IMG/VR virus record: IMGVR_UViG_3300047444_001104
Location: 1 to 23,102 of that record
Strand: one strand, 5' to 3'
Length of the DNA stretch: 23,102 bases
From: a virus
In this document: positions 1-6,920 of the stretch, piece after piece
How the letters are laid out: each line of letters starts with the position of its first letter
Numbering within the stretch: position 1 is the stretch's first letter
Program-made: the position numbers and the translations under genes
The notes under the pieces: generated by a model
Told to the model about the DNA's origin: nothing
The model's database searches: none
The model's input: the letters and a program-made list of their open reading frames with translations, nothing else

Positions 1-1473
1 GAGCTTGTCGGCCTTCTCCTGCTGGGCGTCGAACTCGTCATCATCGATGCGCTCGAAGCCGAGCTTTTCCCGAAGCGTGTTCTCGTCGGTGCAGCGCCAC
101 ACCGTGATGCACTTCGCCGTGCGCATCGCGGCCAGCGCCGTGGCCAATAAGTCGGGCTGAAGCTTCGCCTGCTTCAGGCCAATGGTGAGTTTCGGGTATG
201 CCGCCTGCTCGCCGAAATCCCACCGCACCAGCTTTGGAATGGTGCCCTGGTAGCGCCTGTCTCCGACGCCGTTGAAGGCACCCTCGAGCGTGGCCGCGAC
301 CCCTAAGACAAAGTTGTCGCTCGACGTGTCGTGCGTCTGGCCCACCGCGCGCGAGCCAGTGTTGTGCACGCCGAGGCCGAGCTGCTGCGCCTGCACCTGC
401 TGGAGGATGACGAGCCCGAGGTTGTTGTAGGCGTCGACGACGTGGCCCTTGTTGGCGCCCGGCGAGTACACCCACTTCAGGTCCCAGGCCGCCGGCATCA
501 CGACGCTGGCGTTTTCATGGAACACGAGGTTGGCGAGCAGCGTCTCGGTGTCCTTGCGTTGCTCCGGTGAAAGCTCCTTGTTCGGGTCCGTCGTCACCGC
601 GACGGGCACGCCGGCACCCTCGCGCGTCAGAGTGATGCCGACGAGCTTCGCGAGCTGCTCGCGGATTTTGCAGAGGTACCAGACAGAGCGGAACGCGCTG
701 TGTCCCAGGTAGTTGTTGCCCGTGCGGTTCCAGCTGATGAGCTGCAGCACGTCGGCCGGCAGCTCGGGCGTCTGCCACTTCGAGGCGCCGCTGTTGTCGT
801 AGCCCTGCTGGCGGACGCGGTCGAGGTCCCCGTCCTTCTCGAGCCAGCCTAACGGGTGAATCGACACCGGCAGGCGCTCGGACATCTTTGCGAGCCGATA
901 GCCCGTGCCGTTCTGTAGCAACGGATGCTTCACCTGCTTCGCGACGAGCTCGTGCAGGCAGAAGCCGGCAGAGAGCGTGCCGCGCACGCACTGCTGGATG
1001 AGGTCGCTCCATCCGGGCTCGAGCGCCTCGAAGAGGTTCCACCGGACAAAGTCGGCCTGGCGCTGGGCCAGGTCCTGGTCCGGCATGAACTCTTCGTCGG
1101 CCGGCTCGACCTGCACCAGCGCGTCGCGCAGTTGGGCCACGACGAATTCCACACCCATGTGCACGGCGGGGTCCGTCATGAGAATCTTTTCCCACTCGCC
1201 CCAGGTGCGCGCGCCGGGCGCGCCGAAGGCCTGCTCGTGAATCAGCTTGGCGTTCGACTCGGTGAGCAGGTCGCCGTAGAAGTTGGCGGTGCCCGTGATG
1301 CCCTTCTCGGAGGTCGACGGCGCCAGCAGCGTCATCGGCGCCGACGGCGGGAGCTTGTTGCTGTCGATGGCCGCCCTCAGCTGCGTCAGCTCGGGTGAGT
1401 CGCCGGCGGGCAGCGCTGGCGGAGTCGGGGCAGGCCTCGTGCCGAACCGCCAGAACCAGTCGAGAGCGCCCAC
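1..1473 (-). CDS. Phage portal protein (Mu gp29/DUF935-like), 3' end outside window
   Basis: Portal proteins form the dodecameric ring at the capsid vertex through which DNA is packaged. I translated the minus strand directly. The frame starts at GTG 1473-1471 just after an in-frame TAG, with N-terminus MGALDWFWRFGTR, and stays open to base 1 (about 491 codons). Recognisable portal features are a segment GEWEKILMTDPAVHMGVEF, then WNRTGNNYLGHSAFRS followed by VWYLCKIREQLAKL, which matches the 'G.S.LR..w..~~K' region of portals. After that comes a stretch rich in Q and G (LQQVQAQQLGLG), then a C-terminal part reading LREKLGFERIDDDEFDAQQ at the edge. I infer the DUF935/Mu gp29 subfamily from the overall pattern. 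The SD is weak (GTAGGG directly before the GTG). Leftward orientation means head genes should continue beyond the left edge. Oddly, the terminase is 11 kb away. Confidence 0.8.
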   Translation of the reverse strand, partial: MGALDWFWRFGTRPAPTPPALPAGDSPELTQLRAAIDSNKLPPSAPMTLLAPSTSEKGITGTANFYGDLLTESNAKLIHEQAFGAPGARTWGEWEKILMTDPAVHMGVEFVVAQLRDALVQVEPADEEFMPDQDLAQRQADFVRWNLFEALEPGWSDLIQQCVRGTLSAGFCLHELVAKQVKHPLLQNGTGYRLAKMSERLPVSIHPLGWLEKDGDLDRVRQQGYDNSGASKWQTPELPADVLQLISWNRTGNNYLGHSAFRSVWYLCKIREQLAKLVGITLTREGAGVPVAVTTDPNKELSPEQRKDTETLLANLVFHENASVVMPAAWDLKWVYSPGANKGHVVDAYNNLGLVILQQVQAQQLGLGVHNTGSRAVGQTHDTSSDNFVLGVAATLEGAFNGVGDRRYQGTIPKLVRWDFGEQAAYPKLTIGLKQAKLQPDLLATALAAMRTAKCITVWRCTDENTLREKLGFERIDDDEFDAQQEKADKL

Positions 1474-1496
1474 GCCCTACAGGGTGAGAGGCAGCA

Positions 1497-1515
1497 CGGC
1501 GAAGCATCAACACTC
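1497..1515. repeat. 19-bp direct repeat, copy 1 (upstream of portal)
   Basis: The sequence CGGCGAAGCATCAACACTC occurs here and again, identically and in the same orientation, at 12732-12750. This copy lies 24 bp upstream of the portal start. It is also immediately before a possible ATG (1517) of the rightward membrane-protein gene. Bases on either side of the two copies differ. Confidence 0.9.
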
Positions 1516-1558
1516 GATGAATAGACGGCGCCGGGGTGCGTCGGTACGGTGTGTCGCC

Positions 1559-1795
1559 ATGAATGTGGCCAATCCCTTCGTAGTCTCGATATTCGTCGCG
1601 TTCGGCGTCGTCGTTCTCTTCCTGGTGCTCCGCGAGGTGTGGTGCTGGTACTGGAAGATCAACGAGGCTCTTTCCCTGTTGAAGGACATACAGGCAGTCC
1701 TTCGCAACATCGACAAGCACGTGGCCGCTGACTTCGCCGAGAAGCAGAGGCTGCCAGACCAGAGGCTGCCAGACCATTTCTTGGAGCCAAGGTGA
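1559..1795 (+). CDS. Small single-span membrane protein with C-terminal amphipathic helix
   Basis: This 78-residue protein has a hydrophobic segment at about residues 6-24 (VVSIFVAFGVVVLFLVL), followed by WCWYWKINEALSLLKDIQ and a predicted helix. Short bacterial membrane peptides with a 'WYWKIN' helix after one TM segment are common, but I cannot name a function. An in-frame upstream ATG at 1517 would add the basic stretch MNRRRRGASVRCVA and also fits the positive-inside rule, so the start is uncertain. The next gene begins inside its stop (GTGA), so the two form a unit. This unit is opposite to all its neighbours and sits between the portal start and the tail genes. Candidate roles are an i-spanin-like or holin-like lysis protein, or a prophage-expressed cargo ('moron') protein. 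Confidence 0.7.
   Translation: MNVANPFVVSIFVAFGVVVLFLVLREVWCWYWKINEALSLLKDIQAVLRNIDKHVAADFAEKQRLPDQRLPDHFLEPR
1746..1775 (+). repeat. Exact 15-bp tandem duplication (2 copies)
   Basis: AGAGGCTGCCAGACC is repeated exactly at 1746-1760 and 1761-1775. It is in frame in the small membrane-protein gene, where it encodes a doubled RLPDQ/RLPDH motif near the C-terminus. It is probably a recent slippage duplication. Confidence 0.9.
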
Positions 1796-2151
1796 GGGCC
1801 AGTTTCTTGCTGGCCTTTGCGGCGTGTGGGCCCGCCTTCGCGCCGGTGGTGGTGCACGCGCCGCCCGGGCACATGCTCTCTATGGCCGCGAATGAGCGCA
1901 TCGGCACCGAGGCCGATGGCGGCGGCTTGTTCGCGGGCGGACTTCCAGATGGCGGCGCCCTGTGGGTAGCGGGTGATGGGCACGAGCAGAACGTGCGCAT
2001 TGGGGCGATCGTGAGTTGGTTGGATGCCTGCGCGCCGGTGAGCCCTGACCCATTCAACTGCTCAGCGACGACGGCGATGGGCCAGACGACCGTGCCGGAG
2101 CATGGCATCACCGTGCGCGTCTTTCCCGATGGCCGCTACGAGTATGAGTAG
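1792..2151 (+). CDS. Putative exported lipoprotein, 119 aa
   Basis: The start is GTG 1792, overlapping the previous stop as GTGA and preceded by GGAG five bases upstream. The N-terminus MRASFLLAFAAC-G resembles a lipoprotein signal peptide: short basic n-region, hydrophobic core, then FAAC with Cys12 as the candidate lipidated residue. The box is not fully canonical because it has F rather than L at -3. The mature part is Gly/Ala/Pro rich, has two further Cys residues (around WLDAC and PFNC) and ends in GRYEYE. No family was recognised. A TM protein translationally coupled to a small lipoprotein is the arrangement of two-component spanins, but this resemblance is architectural only. The 3' end overlaps the convergent leftward tail gene by 16 bp, so each stop codon lies inside the other gene. 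Confidence 0.65.
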   Translation: MRASFLLAFAACGPAFAPVVVHAPPGHMLSMAANERIGTEADGGGLFAGGLPDGGALWVAGDGHEQNVRIGAIVSWLDACAPVSPDPFNCSATTAMGQTTVPEHGITVRVFPDGRYEYE

Positions 2152-2660
2152 ATGCCGCAGCTGAATTCATAGTCGGTGAGCACAAAGTCTCCGGCCTGCA
2201 GGTCGTAGCACTTGATGACGACGCCATTCGATGCGCCCACCACGGTCGCGCCGTACGACTGACAGAAGCGCTTCACCGTATTGGTGGTCTGCACGGGCTT
2301 CGGGTCGGCGAAGAAGAGCGTCAGCCGGTTGTCGAGCGCGATGACCCACGTTCCGGTCGAAACCTGAGAAACGCTTTTCACCACCCCGCCGAATCCCTCG
2401 AAGGCAGAATTCGCGGCGAAGCCGCCCACCGACGTCGGCTGCACGCGCACCATCGCACGGGGAATCTTCGGCGTGTTGTGGGTGCCGAAGGCGGTGTACG
2501 GATTGCCTGTCGAGAGTGGAGATCCGACTGCAGGCTGCGTGCTGCCGTGCTCGACGAGCCAGCCCGCCTTCACGTAATCGAGGTTCGCGGCTGCGACGTT
2601 CGCCGAGAGGATGCCCATCCCGTAGTCCTTGCAGACCTTCCAGATTTTTAGGAAGGCCAC
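2136..2660 (-). CDS. Putative virion tail appendage protein, 174 aa
   Basis: This is the last gene of the long leftward unit. A GTG start follows the previous stop by three bases (TGA-GCG-GTG); an internal ATG (MGILSANVAAAN) is an alternative start. The sequence is rich in G, S, T, V and aromatic residues, as is usual for beta-rich tail surface proteins. A motif GTHNTPKIPRAMVRV at about residues 58-72 resembles GEHNTMNVPRVCREI in the gene before it, suggesting a shared or duplicated domain. It contains three Cys residues late in the chain (FCQSYG, IKCYD, FSCGIY). Position after the tail hub suggests a receptor-binding or tip-decorating component, but no family was recognised. Its 3' end overlaps the convergent lipoprotein gene. 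Confidence 0.7.
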   Translation of the reverse strand: MAFLKIWKVCKDYGMGILSANVAAANLDYVKAGWLVEHGSTQPAVGSPLSTGNPYTAFGTHNTPKIPRAMVRVQPTSVGGFAANSAFEGFGGVVKSVSQVSTGTWVIALDNRLTLFFADPKPVQTTNTVKRFCQSYGATVVGASNGVVIKCYDLQAGDFVLTDYEFSCGIYSYS

Positions 2661-2663
2661 CGC

Positions 2664-3632
2664 TCAGCCCCCGTGCACAGCAATGAAGAAGTCGGCATCG
2701 GCAAGGCTCCACGTCTTCGCTCCGGTGTCGTACTTGTAGATGTAGACGGTCGACTGCGTCGAAGACGTCTGCGCCGCCTGTACGACGTACAGAGCCGGGT
2801 CGCCCGCCAGCGTGCGCTGATAGTCCGGACACGGGAACGCCTGCGTCGGCGTCGTCATCGCGCTGTACGTCACGACGCAGATGCCGGTGCCCGTACGCGA
2901 GACGCTCGAAACGTTGCTGCTGTGGCCGGCACCGCTCGCCAACGCGTAGGCGCCGCCGGTGTCCTGCACGCTGGCATAGGCCTTCGCTGCCTCGCGCACG
3001 GCGTGCGTGCCGTTGGCTGTCGAGTGCCCGCTGCCGAAGGCCGAGTACATGTCGATTTGGGCCTGGGCCATCGCGTTCCAGTCGGTCGCGGCGTTGGTCA
3101 GCGTGTCGCCGCGCTGGTGGAGCGGAGGCGTCGCGCTCCAAGTGCCGATGTCGAGCGGGTCGGAGTGAATCGCGAGGTCAAAGGAGCCGTCCGTCGCCGC
3201 CCAGCTATTGCCAGCACCGAGGGCGCTAGAGAGCTGCGCCAGGTAGATGGTGAGCGAAGTGGCCGAAGTGACGTTCCACCCGACCATCCACGGCTTCGTC
3301 GCCACGCCCGTGCCCTTGAAGTTGATCTGTGGCCGCATGCTCGTCGAGAAGCGGCCGCTCGCGAGCGTCAGCGTGACGGTGCCCACCGCGGGGTTGCTGA
3401 TGCTGCTGATGTCGCTCGCGCTCGGACTGGCGCTGTACGCGCTGCCGCTCCAGTTGATTTCGCGGCAGACGCGCGGCACGTTCATCGTGTTGTGCTCGCC
3501 AGACACCATGTGCTCGCGCTGCTGAAATGCGCGCTGGTAGACGAGGTTCTGCGTGAGGTTCGTGAGAAAGCCGGGCCCGAGCGGGTCCTTTCGGTTCTTC
3601 GTCGCCAGAATGAAGTAGGGGTAGATGTCCAT
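2664..3632 (-). CDS. Putative tail fibre/appendage protein, 322 aa
   Basis: The ATG start lies four bases past the previous stop region (GGGTGAACCATGG). The N-terminus MDIYPYFILATKNRKDPLG is followed by a motif GEHNTMNVPRVCREINWSG shared in part with the downstream 174-aa protein. The middle is a Ser/Thr/Gly/Ala-rich, low-charge region typical of beta-structured virion fibres, with stretches such as VGTVTLTLASG. The C-terminal part contains YVVQAAQTSSTQSTVYIYKYDTG. No catalytic motif is visible. Position between the hub candidate and the end of the structural unit supports a host-contact or tail-tip role by inference. I do not recognise a named family. Confidence 0.7.
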   Translation of the reverse strand: MDIYPYFILATKNRKDPLGPGFLTNLTQNLVYQRAFQQREHMVSGEHNTMNVPRVCREINWSGSAYSASPSASDISSISNPAVGTVTLTLASGRFSTSMRPQINFKGTGVATKPWMVGWNVTSATSLTIYLAQLSSALGAGNSWAATDGSFDLAIHSDPLDIGTWSATPPLHQRGDTLTNAATDWNAMAQAQIDMYSAFGSGHSTANGTHAVREAAKAYASVQDTGGAYALASGAGHSSNVSSVSRTGTGICVVTYSAMTTPTQAFPCPDYQRTLAGDPALYVVQAAQTSSTQSTVYIYKYDTGAKTWSLADADFFIAVHGG

Positions 3633-3635
3633 GGT

Positions 3636-6071
3636 TCACCCGTCGAGCAGTTGGTTGCCAGGGCTCGAGTCGGAAAAGAGACCGCCGGCATCCGTCACCT
3701 TGCCGTACATCGCGCCGCCCTGTGGATAGTTCGTCGGGTCCGAGATGGCGCTCGGGTACGTCGTCGCGCCTTTGTAGATGAGCCAGTGGCCGGCCGCGAT
3801 GGCGACGCCCGATGGAGCGTCGAAGTTCAGGTCCCCGGTTAGGTCGGCGACCACCTGCGCGACGGTGTCCGAGACTATGTTCGCGATGCGGATGGTGCGG
3901 TAGCGCGTGAAGGCGGTGAGCGCGATGGTGGTGTCGAGCATGAGGAGGATGTCGCCCGGCACCACCCCGTTTCCAAGGAAGCCACCAACGCTGAGTATGA
4001 TGTGACTGTCGCCGTCTGTAACAGTGAGCGTGCCGCCGCCAGTGCCGTTCCACCGCACCGTCAGCGACTCGTCGTCGAGCAGGTAAGCGTTGGTGGTCTG
4101 GACGTCGTCGACCCACACGGCCTCGATGTCGACGGCGAGCGTCTCCGGGTCGACGCTGATCTGCTCAATGTGAAACAGCGTGTTTGAGTAGACGGGAGCG
4201 CTGCCACCGCGCGTCCACGAAAGAAGGAAGAAACTTCCCTGGTCGAGCGCGAGGGCCTCGCGGTCCGTGGTGAAGGTGATGAGGTTGCGCTGCTTCGCTT
4301 CGAGGCGCGGGTGGATTTGCCATGGGGTCGTGAGCGCCAGAAAGTCGTCGACGGTCAACTGGAGCAGCCACTTCCCCTGAATGGTTCGGGGAATCTTCAC
4401 GCCCAGCAGCGCAATGGACGCGGCGTTGTCGAATGGCCCCTGGGGCTTGCCGTCCGGTCCTACGACGTAGAGTCGGTTGAAGAATGCCCAGCGCTCGCCC
4501 TGGCTTGGCTTGCGCTCCTTGATGTTGAGGAGGCGCGTCTCGTCGATGGTGGGCTTCGCTGATGTGATGTTGTTGAAGTTGAACCAGCCCGCCGACACCG
4601 AGAAGAGCCCGCCCCAGGTGAAGAAGACGTCGACGCCGATGCTCTGGGCGACCTCGCCGATGGCCTGTCGCAGTTGGCCGGGCGCGATGCTGGCCGCGAT
4701 GGGCGAGAGGTAACGTACGCTGGGGCCCTGATTGGCGAGCTGGAGCGGCTGAATCACGCCCTGCACGAGGCACTGATTCTGAGTGGCCGCCGCGGTGAAC
4801 GCTGCCGAGTCGAGGTCCGACGTTGAGCCGGCCGAGTAGTGGCCGATGAAGTCCTGCAGGACGTCGACCCCCGCTTGGTACTGCGCCGTCTTGTTCGTCA
4901 CTGCGCTGAACGGGAATCCGGTGCATGTGAAATGGTCGATGGCCCGCAATGAATCTGGCGAATAGAAGCCCGGGTTGGCGTTCACGTACGGAATGGAAAG
5001 CGAGGCTGGCGGAATGTTGCTATTCGGCAGCGCAACTCCGCCGACAAAGCCTGCGCCCGGGAGGTTGCGGACGGCCCACTGGGCGTAGCCTTCGATGTTG
5101 AGGGCCAACCATAGAATCCGCCAGGCATGCCCGTCCTTCGATATGGCCGGGCACTTCTGTGCTGCCCAGATGTTGTAGGTGCCGGCCGTGGCCTTCCCGA
5201 GCTTCACCCCTTGGTCATCCGCGGCAACGGTGACGGTTTGTGGAATGGCGAACGACTGGCCGGCCCCAAGGAAAGGGCCGCTGTTGCCGCCGCTGTCGCC
5301 ACAGAGCGCATCGCTGCGAAATGTGGCGCTCAGTGCGCTCACGTCGTCGGCGGTGACGTCATCAACCGAGGTCGTCACGCACACGACGATGGCGTGCGTG
5401 TAGCCGCTGGCCGCGAGCGTGCCTCCATTGTCACCGCCCTGGAGCGACGCGAGCATGCCAGCTGCCGATGGAGCGAAGACGAGCGGCAGCGGCTGGTCCC
5501 AACTCACCAGCGGGTCGAGCTGGTTTGGCGAAGACACGAGCAGGTTGTTGTTGGCGTCTGTGCTGACGTCGGTGCGCCACTCGTTGATGGTGGGGCTTGA
5601 GGCGAACTCGTTGAAGCGCCCCATGCTGTCGTCGGCGAGCTGCAGCGTCACGCTGACGTTGTCGCGCTGGGGCGAGTCCAGCATGCCGAAGGTGCCCATC
5701 ACCTGTACCTGCGCCGAGGGAATGTCCGCGTCGACGCCGACGCTGGAGATGGGCAATGAGTAGAGGCCCAGCGAGAGCCGGAAGCGGTAGGTGAACTCGA
5801 TTGCGCCCTGGCTGACGTCGACTAGCCAGTCCATGTCGAAGGCGGTGTTGTCGAGCACCAGCGACACCGTGCCGACGCTGGGGAAGCCGTCGAGCCCGAA
5901 CGCCTTCGAGAGCTTGCCGAGCTTGACGATGCGCGGGTCGTACCTGTCGCTGTCAACGTGGCAGGCGTGCGTCGCCCAGCGGTGCGCGACGGTGCTGAAG
6001 TTGTCGCTGCTCACCTCGAGCAGCCACACGAAGCCGATGCCGTCCTGGGTGAGTAGATCCGCGAAGGCCAT
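3636..6071 (-). CDS. Large tail tip / baseplate hub-like protein, 811 aa
   Basis: This is the largest gene in the window. Its ATG overlaps the previous stop by one base (TGATG). The N-terminal ~200 residues look like a compact beta-rich domain (WLLEVSSDNFSTVAHRWATH, then GTVSLVLDNTAFDMDWLV). A middle part has FNEFASSPTINEWRTD and a region reading YLSPIAASIAPGQLRQAIGEVAQSIGVDVFFTWGG. A later part has alternating short beta-type segments, for example LLNIKERKPSQGERWAFFNRLYVV and WLLQLTVDDFLALTTP. Size, order after the tape measure and discoidin-like genes, and absence of sheath or wedge genes suggest the central tail-tip/hub protein of a siphovirus. The role is inferred from synteny; I did not identify a conserved hub domain with certainty. 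The C-terminus has Gly/Ser-rich loops that could contact appendage proteins. Confidence 0.75.
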   Translation of the reverse strand: MAFADLLTQDGIGFVWLLEVSSDNFSTVAHRWATHACHVDSDRYDPRIVKLGKLSKAFGLDGFPSVGTVSLVLDNTAFDMDWLVDVSQGAIEFTYRFRLSLGLYSLPISSVGVDADIPSAQVQVMGTFGMLDSPQRDNVSVTLQLADDSMGRFNEFASSPTINEWRTDVSTDANNNLLVSSPNQLDPLVSWDQPLPLVFAPSAAGMLASLQGGDNGGTLAASGYTHAIVVCVTTSVDDVTADDVSALSATFRSDALCGDSGGNSGPFLGAGQSFAIPQTVTVAADDQGVKLGKATAGTYNIWAAQKCPAISKDGHAWRILWLALNIEGYAQWAVRNLPGAGFVGGVALPNSNIPPASLSIPYVNANPGFYSPDSLRAIDHFTCTGFPFSAVTNKTAQYQAGVDVLQDFIGHYSAGSTSDLDSAAFTAAATQNQCLVQGVIQPLQLANQGPSVRYLSPIAASIAPGQLRQAIGEVAQSIGVDVFFTWGGLFSVSAGWFNFNNITSAKPTIDETRLLNIKERKPSQGERWAFFNRLYVVGPDGKPQGPFDNAASIALLGVKIPRTIQGKWLLQLTVDDFLALTTPWQIHPRLEAKQRNLITFTTDREALALDQGSFFLLSWTRGGSAPVYSNTLFHIEQISVDPETLAVDIEAVWVDDVQTTNAYLLDDESLTVRWNGTGGGTLTVTDGDSHIILSVGGFLGNGVVPGDILLMLDTTIALTAFTRYRTIRIANIVSDTVAQVVADLTGDLNFDAPSGVAIAAGHWLIYKGATTYPSAISDPTNYPQGGAMYGKVTDAGGLFSDSSPGNQLLDG

Positions 6072-6919
6072 CAGGCACCCGCCTCACGGCCAAGGCTGCG
6101 CAGGCTCATGCCATCGGGCTGGAACAGCGAGAAGTCGCTCTCTTTCCAGCCGAAGGACGGCTTGGCCAGACGTCCGTAGATGCACTCCTGCTCGGACACC
6201 GCGGCCGCACCGGACTGCGTCTCATAACTCATGACCCAGAGCAGCGGCACCGTGCCGCCGTTCGTGCTGGCGTACATCGCCTGCAACTCGTCGCGCTGGC
6301 TCGAGGTGAGGTCCGCCCAGTCGTAGTTCAACTGGCGAACGGGCCCGGCGAGGTAGGCCGAGCGCGTCTCTCCGTACATCATCTGCAGCGGCGCGGTAAT
6401 CCAGTCCTGCTGCTCACCGCTGCCGTAGACACTGCGTCGCGAGAGCATGTTGATGGCTGAGTACGCGAAGAGCTCGCCGACGTAGATGGCGCCTGAGCTA
6501 CCGCCGCCACTCCATGACCAGGTGAGCCGCCAGTAGCGCTTCGACACCGCAGGGAACTGCAGGACGTGGTCTTTGTTGCGCGGTGACGTCGCTGTGTAGA
6601 GCGTCGAGGCCGCCTTCGCCGTGACGACGTTGACGGTGATACTCGCGTCGTCGGCGCCCTCAATCTTCAGCTGCGGCGTGTGGGCCGACAGCGCGCCCGC
6701 GAAGTTGCTGTTCAGCGCTCCCCAGCCGACGAGCGACGTTGCTGCACCCATGTCGACAACGAGCGTGATGGGTGACGTGTGGGTGCCTGCCAGCGCGCGC
6801 ACATCCATGCGGCCGTCGTTGAGCTTGTCTCTGTCAGTGGTCGAGCCGGTGTTCCACGTGAAGGAGCCGGCGGCGAGGCCGGCAAGCGCGTTGGTGACGA
6901 CGTAGCCATGCTGCCCCAC
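6071..6919 (-). CDS. Tail protein with N-terminal discoidin (F5/8 type C)-like domain, 282 aa
   Basis: The GTG start lies one base after the tape-measure stop (TGA-C-GTG). The first ~150 residues look like a galactose-binding-like jelly roll: LNDGRMDVRALAG, then ITLVVDMGAATSLVGWGALNSN, LKIEGADDASITV, and a closing KRYWRLTWSW plus IYVGELFAY, in the order expected of discoidin domains. The C-terminal ~120 residues (WADLTSSQRDELQAMYA, then GTVPLLWVMSYETQ) look like a separate virion domain. Position directly after the tape measure matches that of distal-tail proteins, which connect the tube to the tip. A carbohydrate-binding fold here could also help cell-surface recognition. The domain call is by eye, and function is inferred from place and fold. 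Confidence 0.75.
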   Translation of the reverse strand: MGQHGYVVTNALAGLAAGSFTWNTGSTTDRDKLNDGRMDVRALAGTHTSPITLVVDMGAATSLVGWGALNSNFAGALSAHTPQLKIEGADDASITVNVVTAKAASTLYTATSPRNKDHVLQFPAVSKRYWRLTWSWSGGGSSGAIYVGELFAYSAINMLSRRSVYGSGEQQDWITAPLQMMYGETRSAYLAGPVRQLNYDWADLTSSQRDELQAMYASTNGGTVPLLWVMSYETQSGAAAVSEQECIYGRLAKPSFGWKESDFSLFQPDGMSLRSLGREAGA

Positions 6920-6920
6920 G

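Noticed and set aside
515-1777. 420-aa leftward ORF over the portal region
   Set aside because: Arg/Ala/Gly-rich shadow of the true portal frame (1473-1), which is open to the edge and has portal motifs.
2673-3842. 389-aa rightward ORF opposite the tail fibre gene
   Set aside because: Val/Arg/Ala/His shadow composition with no motif; opposite strand has normal protein composition and tight gene coupling.
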